NCBI GenBank assembly: GCA_017644185.1
Contig: JAEPMA010000006.1
Coordinates: 1-64,000, forward strand
DNA from: Rhodospirillales bacterium
GTDB lineage: Bacteria; Pseudomonadota; Alphaproteobacteria; Rhodospirillales; Casp-alpha2
DNA length: 64,000 bases
Direction of reading: 5' to 3'
Made by a program: the position numbers and the translations under genes. The notes below the pieces were generated by a model. It did not search any database. It was not told the origin of the DNA and was given only the letters and a program-made list of their open reading frames with translations. Shown one piece after another: positions 1 through 8,520 of this stretch (the first letter of the stretch is position 1; each line of letters begins with the position of its first letter).

Positions 1-1
1 T

Positions 2-718
2 CTGCAGATCCGGATGGTTTACGAAGTGAACGTCCCGACACTGAACGACGAGATCAACAACCCGATCCGCCGCACCATGATGGGGATCGAATATATCCTG
101 AAGCGTACCGGCCCGATGAGCATGGGGGCGAGCCAGGTCTGCATCTTCACCAAGACGCAACCCGAATTGGACACGCCCGACATCCAGTTTCATTTCCAGC
201 CCCTCAGTGCCGACAAGCCGGGGATTAAAATGCATCCATTTTCAGGGATCACGTCTTCGATCTGCCAGCTGAGGCCGGAAAGCAAGGGCCGCATCGCCAT
301 CACGTCACCCGACGCGGACGTCTATCCGTCGATCCAGCCGAATTATTTGTCGGCGGAAAAGGACCGGCGCACGGTCATCGACTCGATCAAGGTCTCAAGA
401 CGCATCTTCGACACGTCTCCTCTCAAAGACTTCGTGGTGAAGGAACGCCTGCCGGGTCCGGACGTGAAGACGGATGAAGAGATTCTCGAAGCCGCCCGCA
501 ACATCGCGCAGACGATCTATCACCCGACCAGCACGTGCCGCATGGGACCGGACGAGCACGCCGTTGTCGACCCCAGACTGAGGGTGAATGGGGTCAAGGG
601 ACTGCGCGTGGTCGACGCGTCCGTTATGCCGTCGATCGTATCCGGGAACACCAACGCCCCGACCATCATGATCGCGGAGAAAGCCTCCGACATGATCCTC
701 GACGACCGGCGCGCTTAG
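2..718 (+). CDS. GMC-family FAD oxidoreductase, C-terminal part (5' truncated by window)
   Basis: The reading frame is open from base 2 and runs to a TAG at 716-718, so this is the last ~238 residues of a longer gene. The C-terminal signatures of glucose-methanol-choline oxidoreductases are present: YHPTSTCRMG, which carries the catalytic-base histidine, and the closing FAD-site motif SGNTNAPTIMIAEKASD. The family oxidises alcohols, choline or sugars in the cytoplasm with FAD. The N-terminal FAD-binding fold lies outside the window, so the substrate cannot be judged. It converges on a sugar-acid dehydratase-like gene 9 bp away, which fits a carbohydrate or alcohol catabolic role but does not prove one. 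Confidence 0.9.
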   Translation: MQIRMVYEVNVPTLNDEINNPIRRTMMGIEYILKRTGPMSMGASQVCIFTKTQPELDTPDIQFHFQPLSADKPGIKMHPFSGITSSICQLRPESKGRIAITSPDADVYPSIQPNYLSAEKDRRTVIDSIKVSRRIFDTSPLKDFVVKERLPGPDVKTDEEILEAARNIAQTIYHPTSTCRMGPDEHAVVDPRLRVNGVKGLRVVDASVMPSIVSGNTNAPTIMIAEKASDMILDDRRA

Positions 719-727
719 TATCCGTCC

Positions 728-1906
728 TTACTGATCGACCAGCGAGCCGTCCACGTGCGGGCGCATCCGCACACGCCGTGGGAACGCAGGGTGTTTCTCG
801 GCGGCGTCAGGGGCAAGCTTTGTCCCGAGGCCAGGCCCGGTCGGGATTTCGACGAACCCGTCCTTGAACGCGGGGACGTTGGTGACGAGCGACGCGTCCG
901 CAAGCCGGGTCGTCGGCTCGTTCGACGTGCCCTTGTCCTCGAAGCCGACGCCGACGTTCGAATATTCCTGGATGGCGAAGTTGGCGACGCTGGCGTCCAA
1001 CTGTAATTCCGCGAACAGGCAGACCGGCGAGAGTGGGTTGTGCGGCACGATCTGCACGTCGTTGGCTTCGGCGATGGCGGCGATCTTCTTGGCGCCGGTG
1101 AGGCCGCCGCAGAGACACACCGATGTCCTTACATAATCGACACCGTCACGCCTGAGCAGGTTCTGGAAATCGTGCAGCGAGTTGAACCGTTCGCCGGTCG
1201 CGAGGGGGATGGTGATCCGGTCGTTGACCCGGGCCATCGCATCGAAGCTGTCGGGGCGGATCGGATCCTCATAGAACATCGGGCGGTAGGGCTCCAGCTC
1301 CTTGGCGAAGACGACCGCTTCGGCAGGCGTCAGGCGGCGGTGAATTTCGATGCAGAGGTCCAGGTCCGGCCCGACCGCGTCACGGACGGCGGCGACCACG
1401 CCGACGGCGTCGTCGATCTTGCGGGCATGGGATTTGTAATAGGGCTGATCGCGGTTTTCATCGAGGAAGGGGTTGAAGTGGCCGACCGCCGTAAAGCCCA
1501 ACTCCTTCATCTTCACGCAGTTCTGGACCATTTCGTCGGGCGTTTCCGCCTTCACGTGACCGTAGACCCGCGCCTTGTCGCGTGTCGGTCCGCCCATCAA
1601 TTGGTGGATCGGCACGCCCAACGCCTGCCCCTTGATATCCCAAAGCGCGATATCGATGGCCGAGATCGCACCGCAGATCGCTGCACCCCTGAAATGACTG
1701 AACCGGTGCATGATGTTCCAGTGGTGTTCGATTGGGCCCGGGTCCTTGCCGATCAGGTATTCCGCGAATTTGTCGACGGCCGTTTGCGCCGCTTCGAGCT
1801 GGCCCCACGCGCCGCATTCGCCAAGCCCGGTGATGCCGGCGTCGGTTTCGATCTCGACGAACATGAACTTGGACATAAGTGTCGCGGTGACTTTGGTGAT
1901 TTTCAT
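728..1906 (-). CDS. Mandelate racemase/muconate lactonizing enzyme family protein (galactonate-dehydratase-like)
   Basis: This is a 392-residue enolase-superfamily enzyme of normal length. The alignable catalytic residues are visible: E187 and H189 in EIHRR (metal ligand plus base), E213 in FYEDP, E239 in ATGER and H289 in PHNPLSP. The EIHRR and PHNPLSP arrangement resembles D-galactonate dehydratase and related acid-sugar dehydratases, which remove water from an aldonate to give a 2-keto-3-deoxy acid using Mg2+. The start is supported by AAGGAAC just upstream. Subfamily substrate is not decidable by eye. Neighbouring sugar-acid-type genes from 15 to 23 kb make an acid-sugar substrate plausible. 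Confidence 0.85.
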   Translation of the reverse strand: MKITKVTATLMSKFMFVEIETDAGITGLGECGAWGQLEAAQTAVDKFAEYLIGKDPGPIEHHWNIMHRFSHFRGAAICGAISAIDIALWDIKGQALGVPIHQLMGGPTRDKARVYGHVKAETPDEMVQNCVKMKELGFTAVGHFNPFLDENRDQPYYKSHARKIDDAVGVVAAVRDAVGPDLDLCIEIHRRLTPAEAVVFAKELEPYRPMFYEDPIRPDSFDAMARVNDRITIPLATGERFNSLHDFQNLLRRDGVDYVRTSVCLCGGLTGAKKIAAIAEANDVQIVPHNPLSPVCLFAELQLDASVANFAIQEYSNVGVGFEDKGTSNEPTTRLADASLVTNVPAFKDGFVEIPTGPGLGTKLAPDAAEKHPAFPRRVRMRPHVDGSLVDQ

Positions 1907-2052
1907 TTCGGTGTTCCTTCCCTGGCGGCGATGTCGGCCTTTGCGGCGCTACGCCAATCGTTATTCGCGGTACGTCGATATCGACGCATTTGTTTTCAAG
2001 CATTTTCGCCCGGCGGTCAAAGCCGTGGGGTCTAAAGGGATGGCATGCGGGC

Positions 2053-2123
2053 AAGAAAAAACCGGGTCCCGAAGGACCCGGCGAGTTAGACAGGGAGAGA
2101 AGTCTCGGGGAGAGACTAGAAGC
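2053..2123 (-). ncRNA. Candidate small RNA with two hairpins and a CU-rich linker
   Basis: On the minus strand a short transcript of roughly 70 nt can be drawn between a promoter-like pair (2130-2158) and a strong intrinsic terminator (2062-2081). It has a first hairpin AGTCTC-TCCCC-GAGACT (2101-2117), a pyrimidine-rich linker (about 2082-2100) and the terminator hairpin with a TTCG loop followed by a T run. No convincing ORF lies inside. The loop UCCCC and the CU-rich linker could pair with Shine-Dalgarno regions, as in known alphaproteobacterial sRNAs with CCUCC-type loops. The alternative is an attenuated leader of the 728-1906 gene. Structure is seen directly; RNA identity is inference. 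Confidence 0.5.
2062..2081 (-). terminator. Rho-independent terminator, UUCG loop
   Basis: Read on the minus strand this is CCGGGTCC-TTCG-GGACCCGG directly followed by about six T residues. The 8-bp perfect GC stem, stable UUCG tetraloop and U tract make it one of the clearest terminators in the window. It sits upstream of, not after, the minus-strand gene that starts at 1906, so it must end a separate short transcript or act as an attenuator. Confidence 0.85.
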
Positions 2124-2129
2124 ATCCTC

Positions 2130-2158
2130 AACATACCCACTCCCCCTGTCATCAACAG
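2130..2158 (-). promoter_or_regulatory. Putative promoter of the candidate small RNA
   Basis: On the minus strand CTGTTG (2153-2158) and TATGTT (2130-2135) are separated by exactly 17 bp. The -10 box is good and the -35 box weak. The predicted start falls just before the first hairpin of the candidate RNA. Confidence 0.35.
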
Positions 2159-2212
2159 TGACGAGTGTCACAACCAATGATTTTTTTTAAATTTTTTTCG
2201 TCCAGCGCGGGT

Positions 2213-2259
2213 AGGGCCTGAAGCGTGGATTTCCGCCGTTTATCGGCGGTGTAGGCCCT
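2213..2259 (+). other. Nested inverted repeat upstream of the metal-uptake genes
   Basis: An outer stem AGGGCCT/AGGCCCT (2213-2219 with 2253-2259) encloses an inner hairpin CCGCCG-TTTAT-CGGCGG (2233-2249). It lies about 55 bp ahead of the first gene of the DUF2946-YcnI-receptor-TonB block and next to an AT-rich tract (2181-2199). No U tract follows on either strand, so a simple terminator is unlikely. A structured 5' leader is possible but I recognise no known riboswitch. Confidence 0.4.
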
Positions 2260-2314
2260 TATCCCGTTTTCGACTGCCTCGACAGATCGCATTTTGGAGG
2301 GTAATAGCTGCATT

Positions 2315-2740
2315 ATGTTTGGGGGACGTACGAGAAATAGAAGCGGCAATTGGCGCGGTGCCCTGCACAGGCTAAGCCTTGTTCTGTTTCTCCTGCACGC
2401 CGTCATGCCGGTCGGCTTCATGCCTGATTTCGGTGCGTTGCGCGACGGTCACTTCGAAGTCGTCATCTGCACGGGCGCCACAACGAAGACGATCATCGTC
2501 GACGAATCCGGCCAGCCGGTCTCGTCGGAGCAGGAAGCCCCGACCAAACACGCGGGCGCATACAAGTGCGCGTTCAGCGTCACGGCCTTCAAAGCGCTCG
2601 AGGCGGCAACCGTCGTCTTGCCTGCGCTCCTCGTTTCGCATGCACGCGAACGGATCGTTATTCCCGTTCAACAGACCGTTCGTCCAGAAGCCGTCGGTTC
2701 GGTCCTCGGCTCGAGGGGGCCGCCCGTCCATCTCGTTTGA
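2315..2740 (+). CDS. DUF2946-like small exported/membrane protein
   Basis: The protein has 141 residues from the ATG at 2315, 13 bases after a GGAGGG ribosome site; an in-frame TTG at 2294 lies inside that site and is rejected. It has a basic N-terminus, one hydrophobic segment (about residues 18-34, ending in VMPVGFMP), then a CTG...CAF pair of cysteines and a histidine. This is the layout of DUF2946 proteins, which usually sit beside TonB-dependent copper receptors. No catalytic motif is seen. It opens a four-gene metal-uptake block, with the next gene 63 bp downstream. A role in metal handling is inferred from family context only. Confidence 0.65.
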   Translation: MFGGRTRNRSGNWRGALHRLSLVLFLLHAVMPVGFMPDFGALRDGHFEVVICTGATTKTIIVDESGQPVSSEQEAPTKHAGAYKCAFSVTAFKALEAATVVLPALLVSHARERIVIPVQQTVRPEAVGSVLGSRGPPVHLV

Positions 2741-2803
2741 TTATTGAACCGGCGCCCGCACAAGCATGCGCGCCGTGAATAAACAAATCATTCGAGGCTA
2801 ATC

Positions 2804-3343
2804 ATGTTCAATCGTTTATTGGGCGCGGTCCTTGCGGCTGCCGCCATCTTCGTCGCGTGTGCCGATGCATCCGCGCATGTAGTTCTGGATGTCCGCGAAG
2901 CCAAGGCGGGCAGTTACTTCAAAGGGGTGTTCAGGGTCGGGCACGGCTGTGCCGGGTCGCCGACAATCCGCGTCGCCGTCACGATCCCCGACGGCATCAA
3001 CTCGGCGCGGCCACAGCCGAAGCCCGGCTGGGATATCGAAATCGTCAAACGCAAACTGGAAACGCCACGCGATATCGGGCATGGCCGGCAGATCGATGAA
3101 GTCGTGTCCGAGATCGTCTGGAAGGGTGGTCCGCTGCCCAACGCGTACTTCGACGAATTCGCGATCCAGATGCGTCTGCCGGACAGGGCCGAGAACGGGG
3201 TGATCCATTTCCCCGTCCGTCAGGCCTGCGAAAGCGGGGCGAATAATTGGGTCGAGGTGCCCGCGCCGGACAACGCCCAGCACGCGCATCATCACGGGCT
3301 GAAGTTTCCGGCCCCGGCGCTGCACCTGATTCCCAAACCCTGA
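2804..3343 (+). CDS. YcnI/DUF1775-like periplasmic copper-binding protein
   Basis: This is a 179-residue secreted protein with a signal peptide of about 24 residues ending in ASA, which would leave His25 as the first mature residue. YcnI-family (DUF1775) proteins bind Cu(II) through exactly this N-terminal histidine in a monohistidine brace. A conserved PGWDIEI segment follows, and the C-terminus carries a His-rich HAHHHG stretch that could add metal affinity. A GAGG ribosome site precedes the ATG. It lies between a DUF2946 gene and a TonB-dependent receptor, suggesting a periplasmic metal carrier or chaperone serving that uptake route. Copper is the expected metal; it is not proved by the sequence. 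Confidence 0.8.
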   Translation: MFNRLLGAVLAAAAIFVACADASAHVVLDVREAKAGSYFKGVFRVGHGCAGSPTIRVAVTIPDGINSARPQPKPGWDIEIVKRKLETPRDIGHGRQIDEVVSEIVWKGGPLPNAYFDEFAIQMRLPDRAENGVIHFPVRQACESGANNWVEVPAPDNAQHAHHHGLKFPAPALHLIPKP

Positions 3344-3411
3344 AACAACTGCGGTGGCCGGTGCCTGCTGTGATCGCGTGCCGGTCCCGTACGACATGAA
3401 AGATTGTTAAA

Positions 3412-5490
3412 ATGAAGTCGAAAAGAAAAACCGCGGCCCGCCGAGTGCTGCCGCTTGCGTTGTTACCATGGGCGCTGATCGCGCCTGCCCACGCCCAATC
3501 TACGAAAGAGGCGACCGACCTTCCGGCCGTCGTGGTGACCGCGCCTGAGCAGCGCTCGCTGACGGTGCCGTCCGCCGGTGCTGCACGCGAAGAGATTCGC
3601 CAGACGCCGGGCGCCGTCGACGTTGTGCCGGCCGAGCAGTGGGAGAAGACCGAGGCGCGCACCCTCAAGGACGTTCTCGATTTCACCCCCGGCGTATTTG
3701 CGCAGCCGAAATGGGGCGAGGACGCGCGCCTTTCGATCCGCGGTTCCGGGCTGTCGCGCAACTTCCACATGCGCGGCATCCACATGTATCAGGACGGCGT
3801 GCCGGTCAATCAGTCGGACGGCAGTTCGGACTTTCAGGAAATCGATCCGACCGCGTTCGCCTATACCGAAGTCTATAAGGGAGGGAATGCGCTCCGCTAC
3901 GGTGCGAACTCGCTGGGCGGCGCGATCAACTTGGTCAGCCCGACAGGGCACGATGCCAGGCCGTTCGCGGGCACTGTCGGCTTCGGTACCGAAAATCACC
4001 GGGTGCTGCAGGCTAGCACGGGCGGCGTAAAGGGGGTTGTTGACGGGTTCTTCACCGTATCGTCGCTCGACCGGGATGGCTTCCGCGACCACAGCGGCGG
4101 GGACTCGATCCGGGCTGCAGCGAATGCCGGCTGGCGCATCAACGCCGATGCGGAAACCCGCTTCTACGTCAACGTTGCCGATATCCAGCAGGATATTCCA
4201 GGGTCGCTGACGAAGGATGCGGCGCTGACCACGCCGCGCACCGCGAACGCCACCAATATCCGCCAGCATTATCAGCGCAACATCGAATCTTATCGGCTCG
4301 CCAACAAGACGACGCTCCGCTTCGGTCCGACCACATTGGAGGCCGGCGGCTATGCGGTGAGCAAGCATCTGATCCATCCGATTTTTCAGGTGTTGGATTA
4401 TCACTATTACGACTTCGGCGGCTTCGGACGGATCGTCGACGAGCGTGACATCGCGGGCCACGAAAACCGGCTGACGGTGGGTGTGACGGTTTCCGGTGGC
4501 TGGGTCGACAACACCATGTACACCAACAATAACGGTCATAAGGGGGGGCTTCGCTCGCAGTCCAAAGACCGTTCCCTCAATACGGTGGCGTATCTGGACA
4601 ACTCGTTCGACGTGACACCCGACGTGTCGTTGATCGGCGGGCTGCAGGCGGTGCGCGCCGTCCGCAAGCGGGTCGACGAATACCCTGATAACAGCGACAC
4701 CTCGGGCCGAAATGTCTATACGTTCGTCAATCCGAAAGTGGGGGCGATCTGGCGCGCGGGGCGGACATGGGAAGTGTTCGGCAACGTTTCGCAGAGTGGC
4801 GAGGCGCCGACGTTCTCGGAACTTAATTTTACCAACACGGTGCTCTCGGATACCGAAGCCCAGCACGCGACCACATTCGAAATCGGCACGCGTGGTGAGC
4901 ATGCCGGGATCAGTTGGGACGTGGCGTTCTACCGGTCATGGATCGAGAACGAGTTCCAGTATTTCGACCTAGGCGGCGGGAACTACAGTGTCACCAACGC
5001 CGACGAGACGATCCACCAGGGTATCGAGGCGGGGATCGCGTTTGACGTTGCGGAGGGGATCTATCGTCGGGGCGCCAACCCGGACAGTATCCGTTTCAAG
5101 GCCGCATATACGTTCAGCGACTTCCGTTTCGATGACGATGCGTCATGGGGTGATAACGAACTGCCCGGTGCGCCGCGTCATTTCATCAGGATGGAAGCGC
5201 TGTACCAGTCCCCCGACGGCTACTTCGCCGGGCCGAACGTGGAGTGGGTGCCCGAGGCCTACTACGTCGACAACGCCAACACCTTCGAGACGAATGGGTA
5301 CGCGTTGCTCGGCTTCCGCGCCGGTTTCGATGCGACGGAGCAGGTGTCGTTCTTTGTCGACGCCCGAAACCTGACGGACGAAAAGTACATCGCGAGTGCC
5401 AGTGTCGCCGCGACCGCCAATGCGAACTCGGCATTGTTTGAACCGGGCGATGGCCGCTCGGTGTTCGCGGGCATGAAGCTCAAGTGGTGA
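3412..5490 (+). CDS. TonB-dependent outer-membrane receptor (FecA-like plug)
   Basis: The protein has 692 residues with a signal peptide ending in AHAQ (about residue 28), a TonB-box-like LPAVVVTA segment, a plug domain (PGAVDVV, LSIRGSG, GGNALRYGANSLGGAINLVS) and a long beta-barrel ending in an aromatic residue (KLKW). Such receptors import metal chelates, siderophores or cobalamin across the outer membrane using TonB energy. The plug resembles the FecA/siderophore class. The flanking YcnI and DUF2946 genes instead suggest copper or a copper-chelate. It is followed closely by its own tonB. A run of seven G residues at 4552-4558 inside the gene is a possible slippage point. Confidence 0.9.
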   Translation: MKSKRKTAARRVLPLALLPWALIAPAHAQSTKEATDLPAVVVTAPEQRSLTVPSAGAAREEIRQTPGAVDVVPAEQWEKTEARTLKDVLDFTPGVFAQPKWGEDARLSIRGSGLSRNFHMRGIHMYQDGVPVNQSDGSSDFQEIDPTAFAYTEVYKGGNALRYGANSLGGAINLVSPTGHDARPFAGTVGFGTENHRVLQASTGGVKGVVDGFFTVSSLDRDGFRDHSGGDSIRAAANAGWRINADAETRFYVNVADIQQDIPGSLTKDAALTTPRTANATNIRQHYQRNIESYRLANKTTLRFGPTTLEAGGYAVSKHLIHPIFQVLDYHYYDFGGFGRIVDERDIAGHENRLTVGVTVSGGWVDNTMYTNNNGHKGGLRSQSKDRSLNTVAYLDNSFDVTPDVSLIGGLQAVRAVRKRVDEYPDNSDTSGRNVYTFVNPKVGAIWRAGRTWEVFGNVSQSGEAPTFSELNFTNTVLSDTEAQHATTFEIGTRGEHAGISWDVAFYRSWIENEFQYFDLGGGNYSVTNADETIHQGIEAGIAFDVAEGIYRRGANPDSIRFKAAYTFSDFRFDDDASWGDNELPGAPRHFIRMEALYQSPDGYFAGPNVEWVPEAYYVDNANTFETNGYALLGFRAGFDATEQVSFFVDARNLTDEKYIASASVAATANANSALFEPGDGRSVFAGMKLKW

Positions 5491-5518
5491 CGTTGCGCCC
5501 GTGATCGGGACGGGGCGG

Positions 5519-6367
5519 ATGCTGATCGCGCGTAAAACGCCGGACGCGCCGAAACCGGGGAAACCTGGTTTCGGCCCGCGCGTTTTGCTGGCGTCCGCCC
5601 TGTGCCACGCGGCGGTGTTTTCGCTGGCGTGGCTGGCCCCGGCCGCTCCGACGCCTGTTCTCGATGTGCCGATGGTCGTCGAACTGGTGTTCGAAGACGA
5701 CGTTCCGGGGGCGAGCGCGGTGACACCCGAACCGATCCATAAGTCCGTTGAGGTTCGGGAGGAAACCGCAAGAGAGGCCGCCGTCGAGAATGCGCAGGAC
5801 TTGGCGCGGCAACCCGATGACGCGCTGGCAGTACCCCCCGTTCCGGCGCCGGCGCCTGACATCGAGGAAACGGCGTTTGACGATCTGCTGCCTCAATCCG
5901 ACCTGGGAACGCTTCGGGTTCGCCGCAAGCCGAAGCCGCCGATCCCTGAAAAGACAGCGGCCGAACAGCTTCCTGTTCAACCAATAGCAAGCCAGGTCGA
6001 ACCGCGGCCGGTTGAGCGTATCGCGTCGCTGGACGTGCCGCCGCTCAAACACGCACGGCAAATTCCGAACCGCGGCCAGGCAGGTGTGGGGCGGTTCGGT
6101 GCCGTGGCGATGGCTGGTAACCCGCAACCCGTCTATCCGCGCCGTGCGGTGCGTCAGTCGATTGAGGGTACGGTGCATCTGTCGGTCGTTGTCGCCGCGA
6201 GTGGCCGGCCGGCACGGATCGACGTCGCGCAAACCAGCGGCCACGACATCCTGGACAGAGTAGCGGTCGAGACGGTCTACCGGTGGCGGTTCCGCCCCGC
6301 GATGTCGGGCGGCCTTCCGGTCGAAGGCCGCGTCAATCTGCCGATTGTTTTCCGCCTGATCAGATAA
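5519..6367 (+). CDS. tonB: Energy transducer TonB
   Basis: This is a TonB protein of about 282 residues. One N-terminal membrane helix carries the conserved S-x3-H pair (S and H of SALCH), which couples to ExbB-ExbD. A long Pro/Glu/Lys-rich periplasmic linker follows (VPAPAPDIEE, RRKPKPPIPEKT), then a C-terminal TonB domain with QPVYPRRAV and the YRWRFRPA segment. A GTG at 5501 is an alternative start; the ATG at 5519 is preferred because GGGA lies eight bases before it. The gene begins within 30 bp of the receptor stop, so the pair is probably co-transcribed. No exbB or exbD is present locally. Confidence 0.85.
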   Translation: MLIARKTPDAPKPGKPGFGPRVLLASALCHAAVFSLAWLAPAAPTPVLDVPMVVELVFEDDVPGASAVTPEPIHKSVEVREETAREAAVENAQDLARQPDDALAVPPVPAPAPDIEETAFDDLLPQSDLGTLRVRRKPKPPIPEKTAAEQLPVQPIASQVEPRPVERIASLDVPPLKHARQIPNRGQAGVGRFGAVAMAGNPQPVYPRRAVRQSIEGTVHLSVVVAASGRPARIDVAQTSGHDILDRVAVETVYRWRFRPAMSGGLPVEGRVNLPIVFRLIR

Positions 6368-6471
6368 ATCCGGATCGCTTATCAGAGGGTGTATTGGTGG
6401 AAAGGCAATCACCGGTTAGGATGCGGAAATAGACAAGCAAGCATCCGAAAACAGGAACGGGTCGAGGGCAC

Positions 6472-8337
6472 ATGGCATTTACCATCAGCGCCGAAGTGCA
6501 GATGTGGGCGACGTTCGCGATCATCGCGCTGGCGCTTTGCGCCTACACGGCCGAGAAGTGGCCGATGGAGCTGACGTCGCTTGGGACGGTCTGTGCGATC
6601 CTGCTGTTCTTCCAGTTCTTCCGCGTCCCCGCTGATGGCGGCGAGGTCGGGTTAACGCCCGGCCGTATTCTCGAAGGCTTCGCCAACCCGGCGTTGGTGG
6701 CGGTCTTATCGCTTCTGGTGATGGGCCAGGGGTTGATCCGGACGGGGATTCTCGACCGGGGTGCGCAGTGGCTGCTGGATCACATGCGCGCCAAGATCCC
6801 GGTGACGGCGGCAATGTTCGTCGTGCTGTTCATTGTCGGCGCGGTCAGCGGCTTCCTCAACAATACCCCCGTCGTGGTGATCTTCATCCCCCTCATGCAG
6901 GCGATGGCGCACCGCTATCACATCTCACCCAGCCGGGTGATGATCCCGCTCAGTTTCGCCGCCATCCTGGGTGGGATGACGACGCTGATCGGGTCGTCGA
7001 CCAACCTTCTGGTGAATACCGCATTGACCGAGATCGGGGCCAAGCCACTTGAGTTTTTCGATTTCACCGTGCCGGGCGCGATTATCGCGCTGGCGGGCTT
7101 GATGTTCGCGGTGTTCGTGGTGCCCAAGATCCTGCCGGACCGGGCGGGCATGGCGGACAGCGTCGCAACGGAAGGGGCGGGGAAGCAATTCATCGTGCAG
7201 ATCGAAACCCCACCCGATTCCGAACTGATCGGGGAGAGCGCACCGGGCGGGCACTTCAAGGCGCTCCCCGATATGACGGTCAGGATGATCCAACGGGGCG
7301 AAAGGGCGATCCTGCCGCCGTTCGAGGATGTCCAGGTCGTACAGGGTGACGTGATCGTCGTCGCCGCGACACGCGCGGTCCTGAAAGAGGCGATTGCCGA
7401 GCATGGTGAGCTGTTCCACCCCGATCTCAGGGATGGGAAGGCCCTTGAAGACGACGACGAGGACGCGCCCTGGCGCCAGGCCGATCAGGTGCTGGCGGAA
7501 GTGATGATCGCCCCCGCGTCGCGCCTTGTCGGGCAGACACTCAGATTGGCCGGGTTCAGGTATAAAACCGGCTGCATCGTCCTCGGTATCCAGCGCCGGG
7601 CGCGGATGATCCGGGCCAGGATCACGGAAATCCGGTTGGAGGCGGGGGATGTTCTGTTGGTGCAGGGACAGCGGGAAGACGTGCGCGGCCTCAGGGGCGG
7701 GCGGGATGCGATCCTGATTGAAAGTTCGCGCGAGGACCTGCCGACACTCGACCACGTCAAACGGGCGACGCTGATCTTTTTGGGAGCCGTGGTCGCGGCG
7801 GCGACGGGCATGTTGCCGATCGTTGTTTCCGCGTTCGCGGGCGCCGTCGCCATGGTGGCGACGGGGGTGCTTAATCTCAGACAGGCGTTCCGCGCCATCG
7901 ACCCCAAGATCGCGACCGCCATCGCCGCCGCATTGGCGATGAGCGTGGCATTAAGGGAGACCGGGGGTGCCATGTATCTGGCGCACGGGATGGTGTCGAT
8001 GTTTGCCGACCAGGGGCCCTTGATCATCATCTCTGCCTTGTTCCTTCTGGCGGCCCTGATGACCAACGTGATTTCGAATAACGCGGTCGCGGTTTTGTTC
8101 ACGCCGATTGCGGTCGACCTGGCGCGCGAGATTGGCGCCGATCCGATGGTGTTCGCCATCGCCATGGTGTTCGCGGCCAACTGTTCGTTCGCCTCGCCCA
8201 TGGGCTATCAGACCAATCTTCTGGTGATGGGGCCGGGGCACTACAAGTTCCAGGATTTCGTTCGCGCCGGCCTGCCGCTGATCCTGATCGCCTGGGTCGT
8301 GTTCACGATACTGGCGAAGTTCTTCTGGGGGCTTTAG
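6472..8337 (+). CDS. SLC13-family permease with two RCK_C (TrkA-C) domains
   Basis: The inner-membrane protein has 621 residues. About five or six helices come first, then a cytosolic insert of roughly residues 225-430 holding two TrkA-C/RCK_C domains (around IQIETPPDSELIGES and IAPASRLVGQTLRL), then a second helical half. Signature loops NNTPVVVIF, GGMTTLIGSSTNLLVN and NVISNNAVAVLF, and the SPMGYQTNLLV segment, are those of the DASS/SLC13 anion transporters. Bacterial members with RCK_C inserts move sulfate, dicarboxylates or other anions, but the substrate is unclear here. GAGGG precedes the ATG. It appears to be a single-gene unit. Confidence 0.88.
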   Translation: MAFTISAEVQMWATFAIIALALCAYTAEKWPMELTSLGTVCAILLFFQFFRVPADGGEVGLTPGRILEGFANPALVAVLSLLVMGQGLIRTGILDRGAQWLLDHMRAKIPVTAAMFVVLFIVGAVSGFLNNTPVVVIFIPLMQAMAHRYHISPSRVMIPLSFAAILGGMTTLIGSSTNLLVNTALTEIGAKPLEFFDFTVPGAIIALAGLMFAVFVVPKILPDRAGMADSVATEGAGKQFIVQIETPPDSELIGESAPGGHFKALPDMTVRMIQRGERAILPPFEDVQVVQGDVIVVAATRAVLKEAIAEHGELFHPDLRDGKALEDDDEDAPWRQADQVLAEVMIAPASRLVGQTLRLAGFRYKTGCIVLGIQRRARMIRARITEIRLEAGDVLLVQGQREDVRGLRGGRDAILIESSREDLPTLDHVKRATLIFLGAVVAAATGMLPIVVSAFAGAVAMVATGVLNLRQAFRAIDPKIATAIAAALAMSVALRETGGAMYLAHGMVSMFADQGPLIIISALFLLAALMTNVISNNAVAVLFTPIAVDLAREIGADPMVFAIAMVFAANCSFASPMGYQTNLLVMGPGHYKFQDFVRAGLPLILIAWVVFTILAKFFWGL

Positions 8338-8520
8338 GGGGACTGGCGTCACCCAAATCCAGTCGCCATGCGTTAAAATTCACGTTATAGTAGCGAAAAA
8401 AAGATAATGACACCATATTGCGGTGCTTGTGGCGTTGAGCCCCCGCAGGCTGCCACGTCGCATGAATAGCGGCTTCATGCCGCGAGATGCGCGTGCCACT
8501 GAGATCAGGGAGTAGAAAAA

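Noticed and set aside
1040-2035. 331-codon plus-strand frame
   Set aside because: It lies antisense to the enolase-superfamily gene, whose catalytic residues are all intact; the frame is a by-product of high GC.
2152-2421. 89-codon minus-strand frame near the candidate small RNA
   Set aside because: It overlaps the DUF2946 gene, has no ribosome site and looks random; it does not account for the terminator at 2062-2081.
3463-4902. 479-codon minus-strand frame
   Set aside because: It is antisense to the TonB-dependent receptor and reads as Arg/Ala/Val-rich sequence without domains.
8341-8364. Inverted repeat GACTGG/CCAGTC after the SLC13 gene as a terminator
   Set aside because: Twelve-base loop, no U tract and a weak 6-bp stem; too poor to call.
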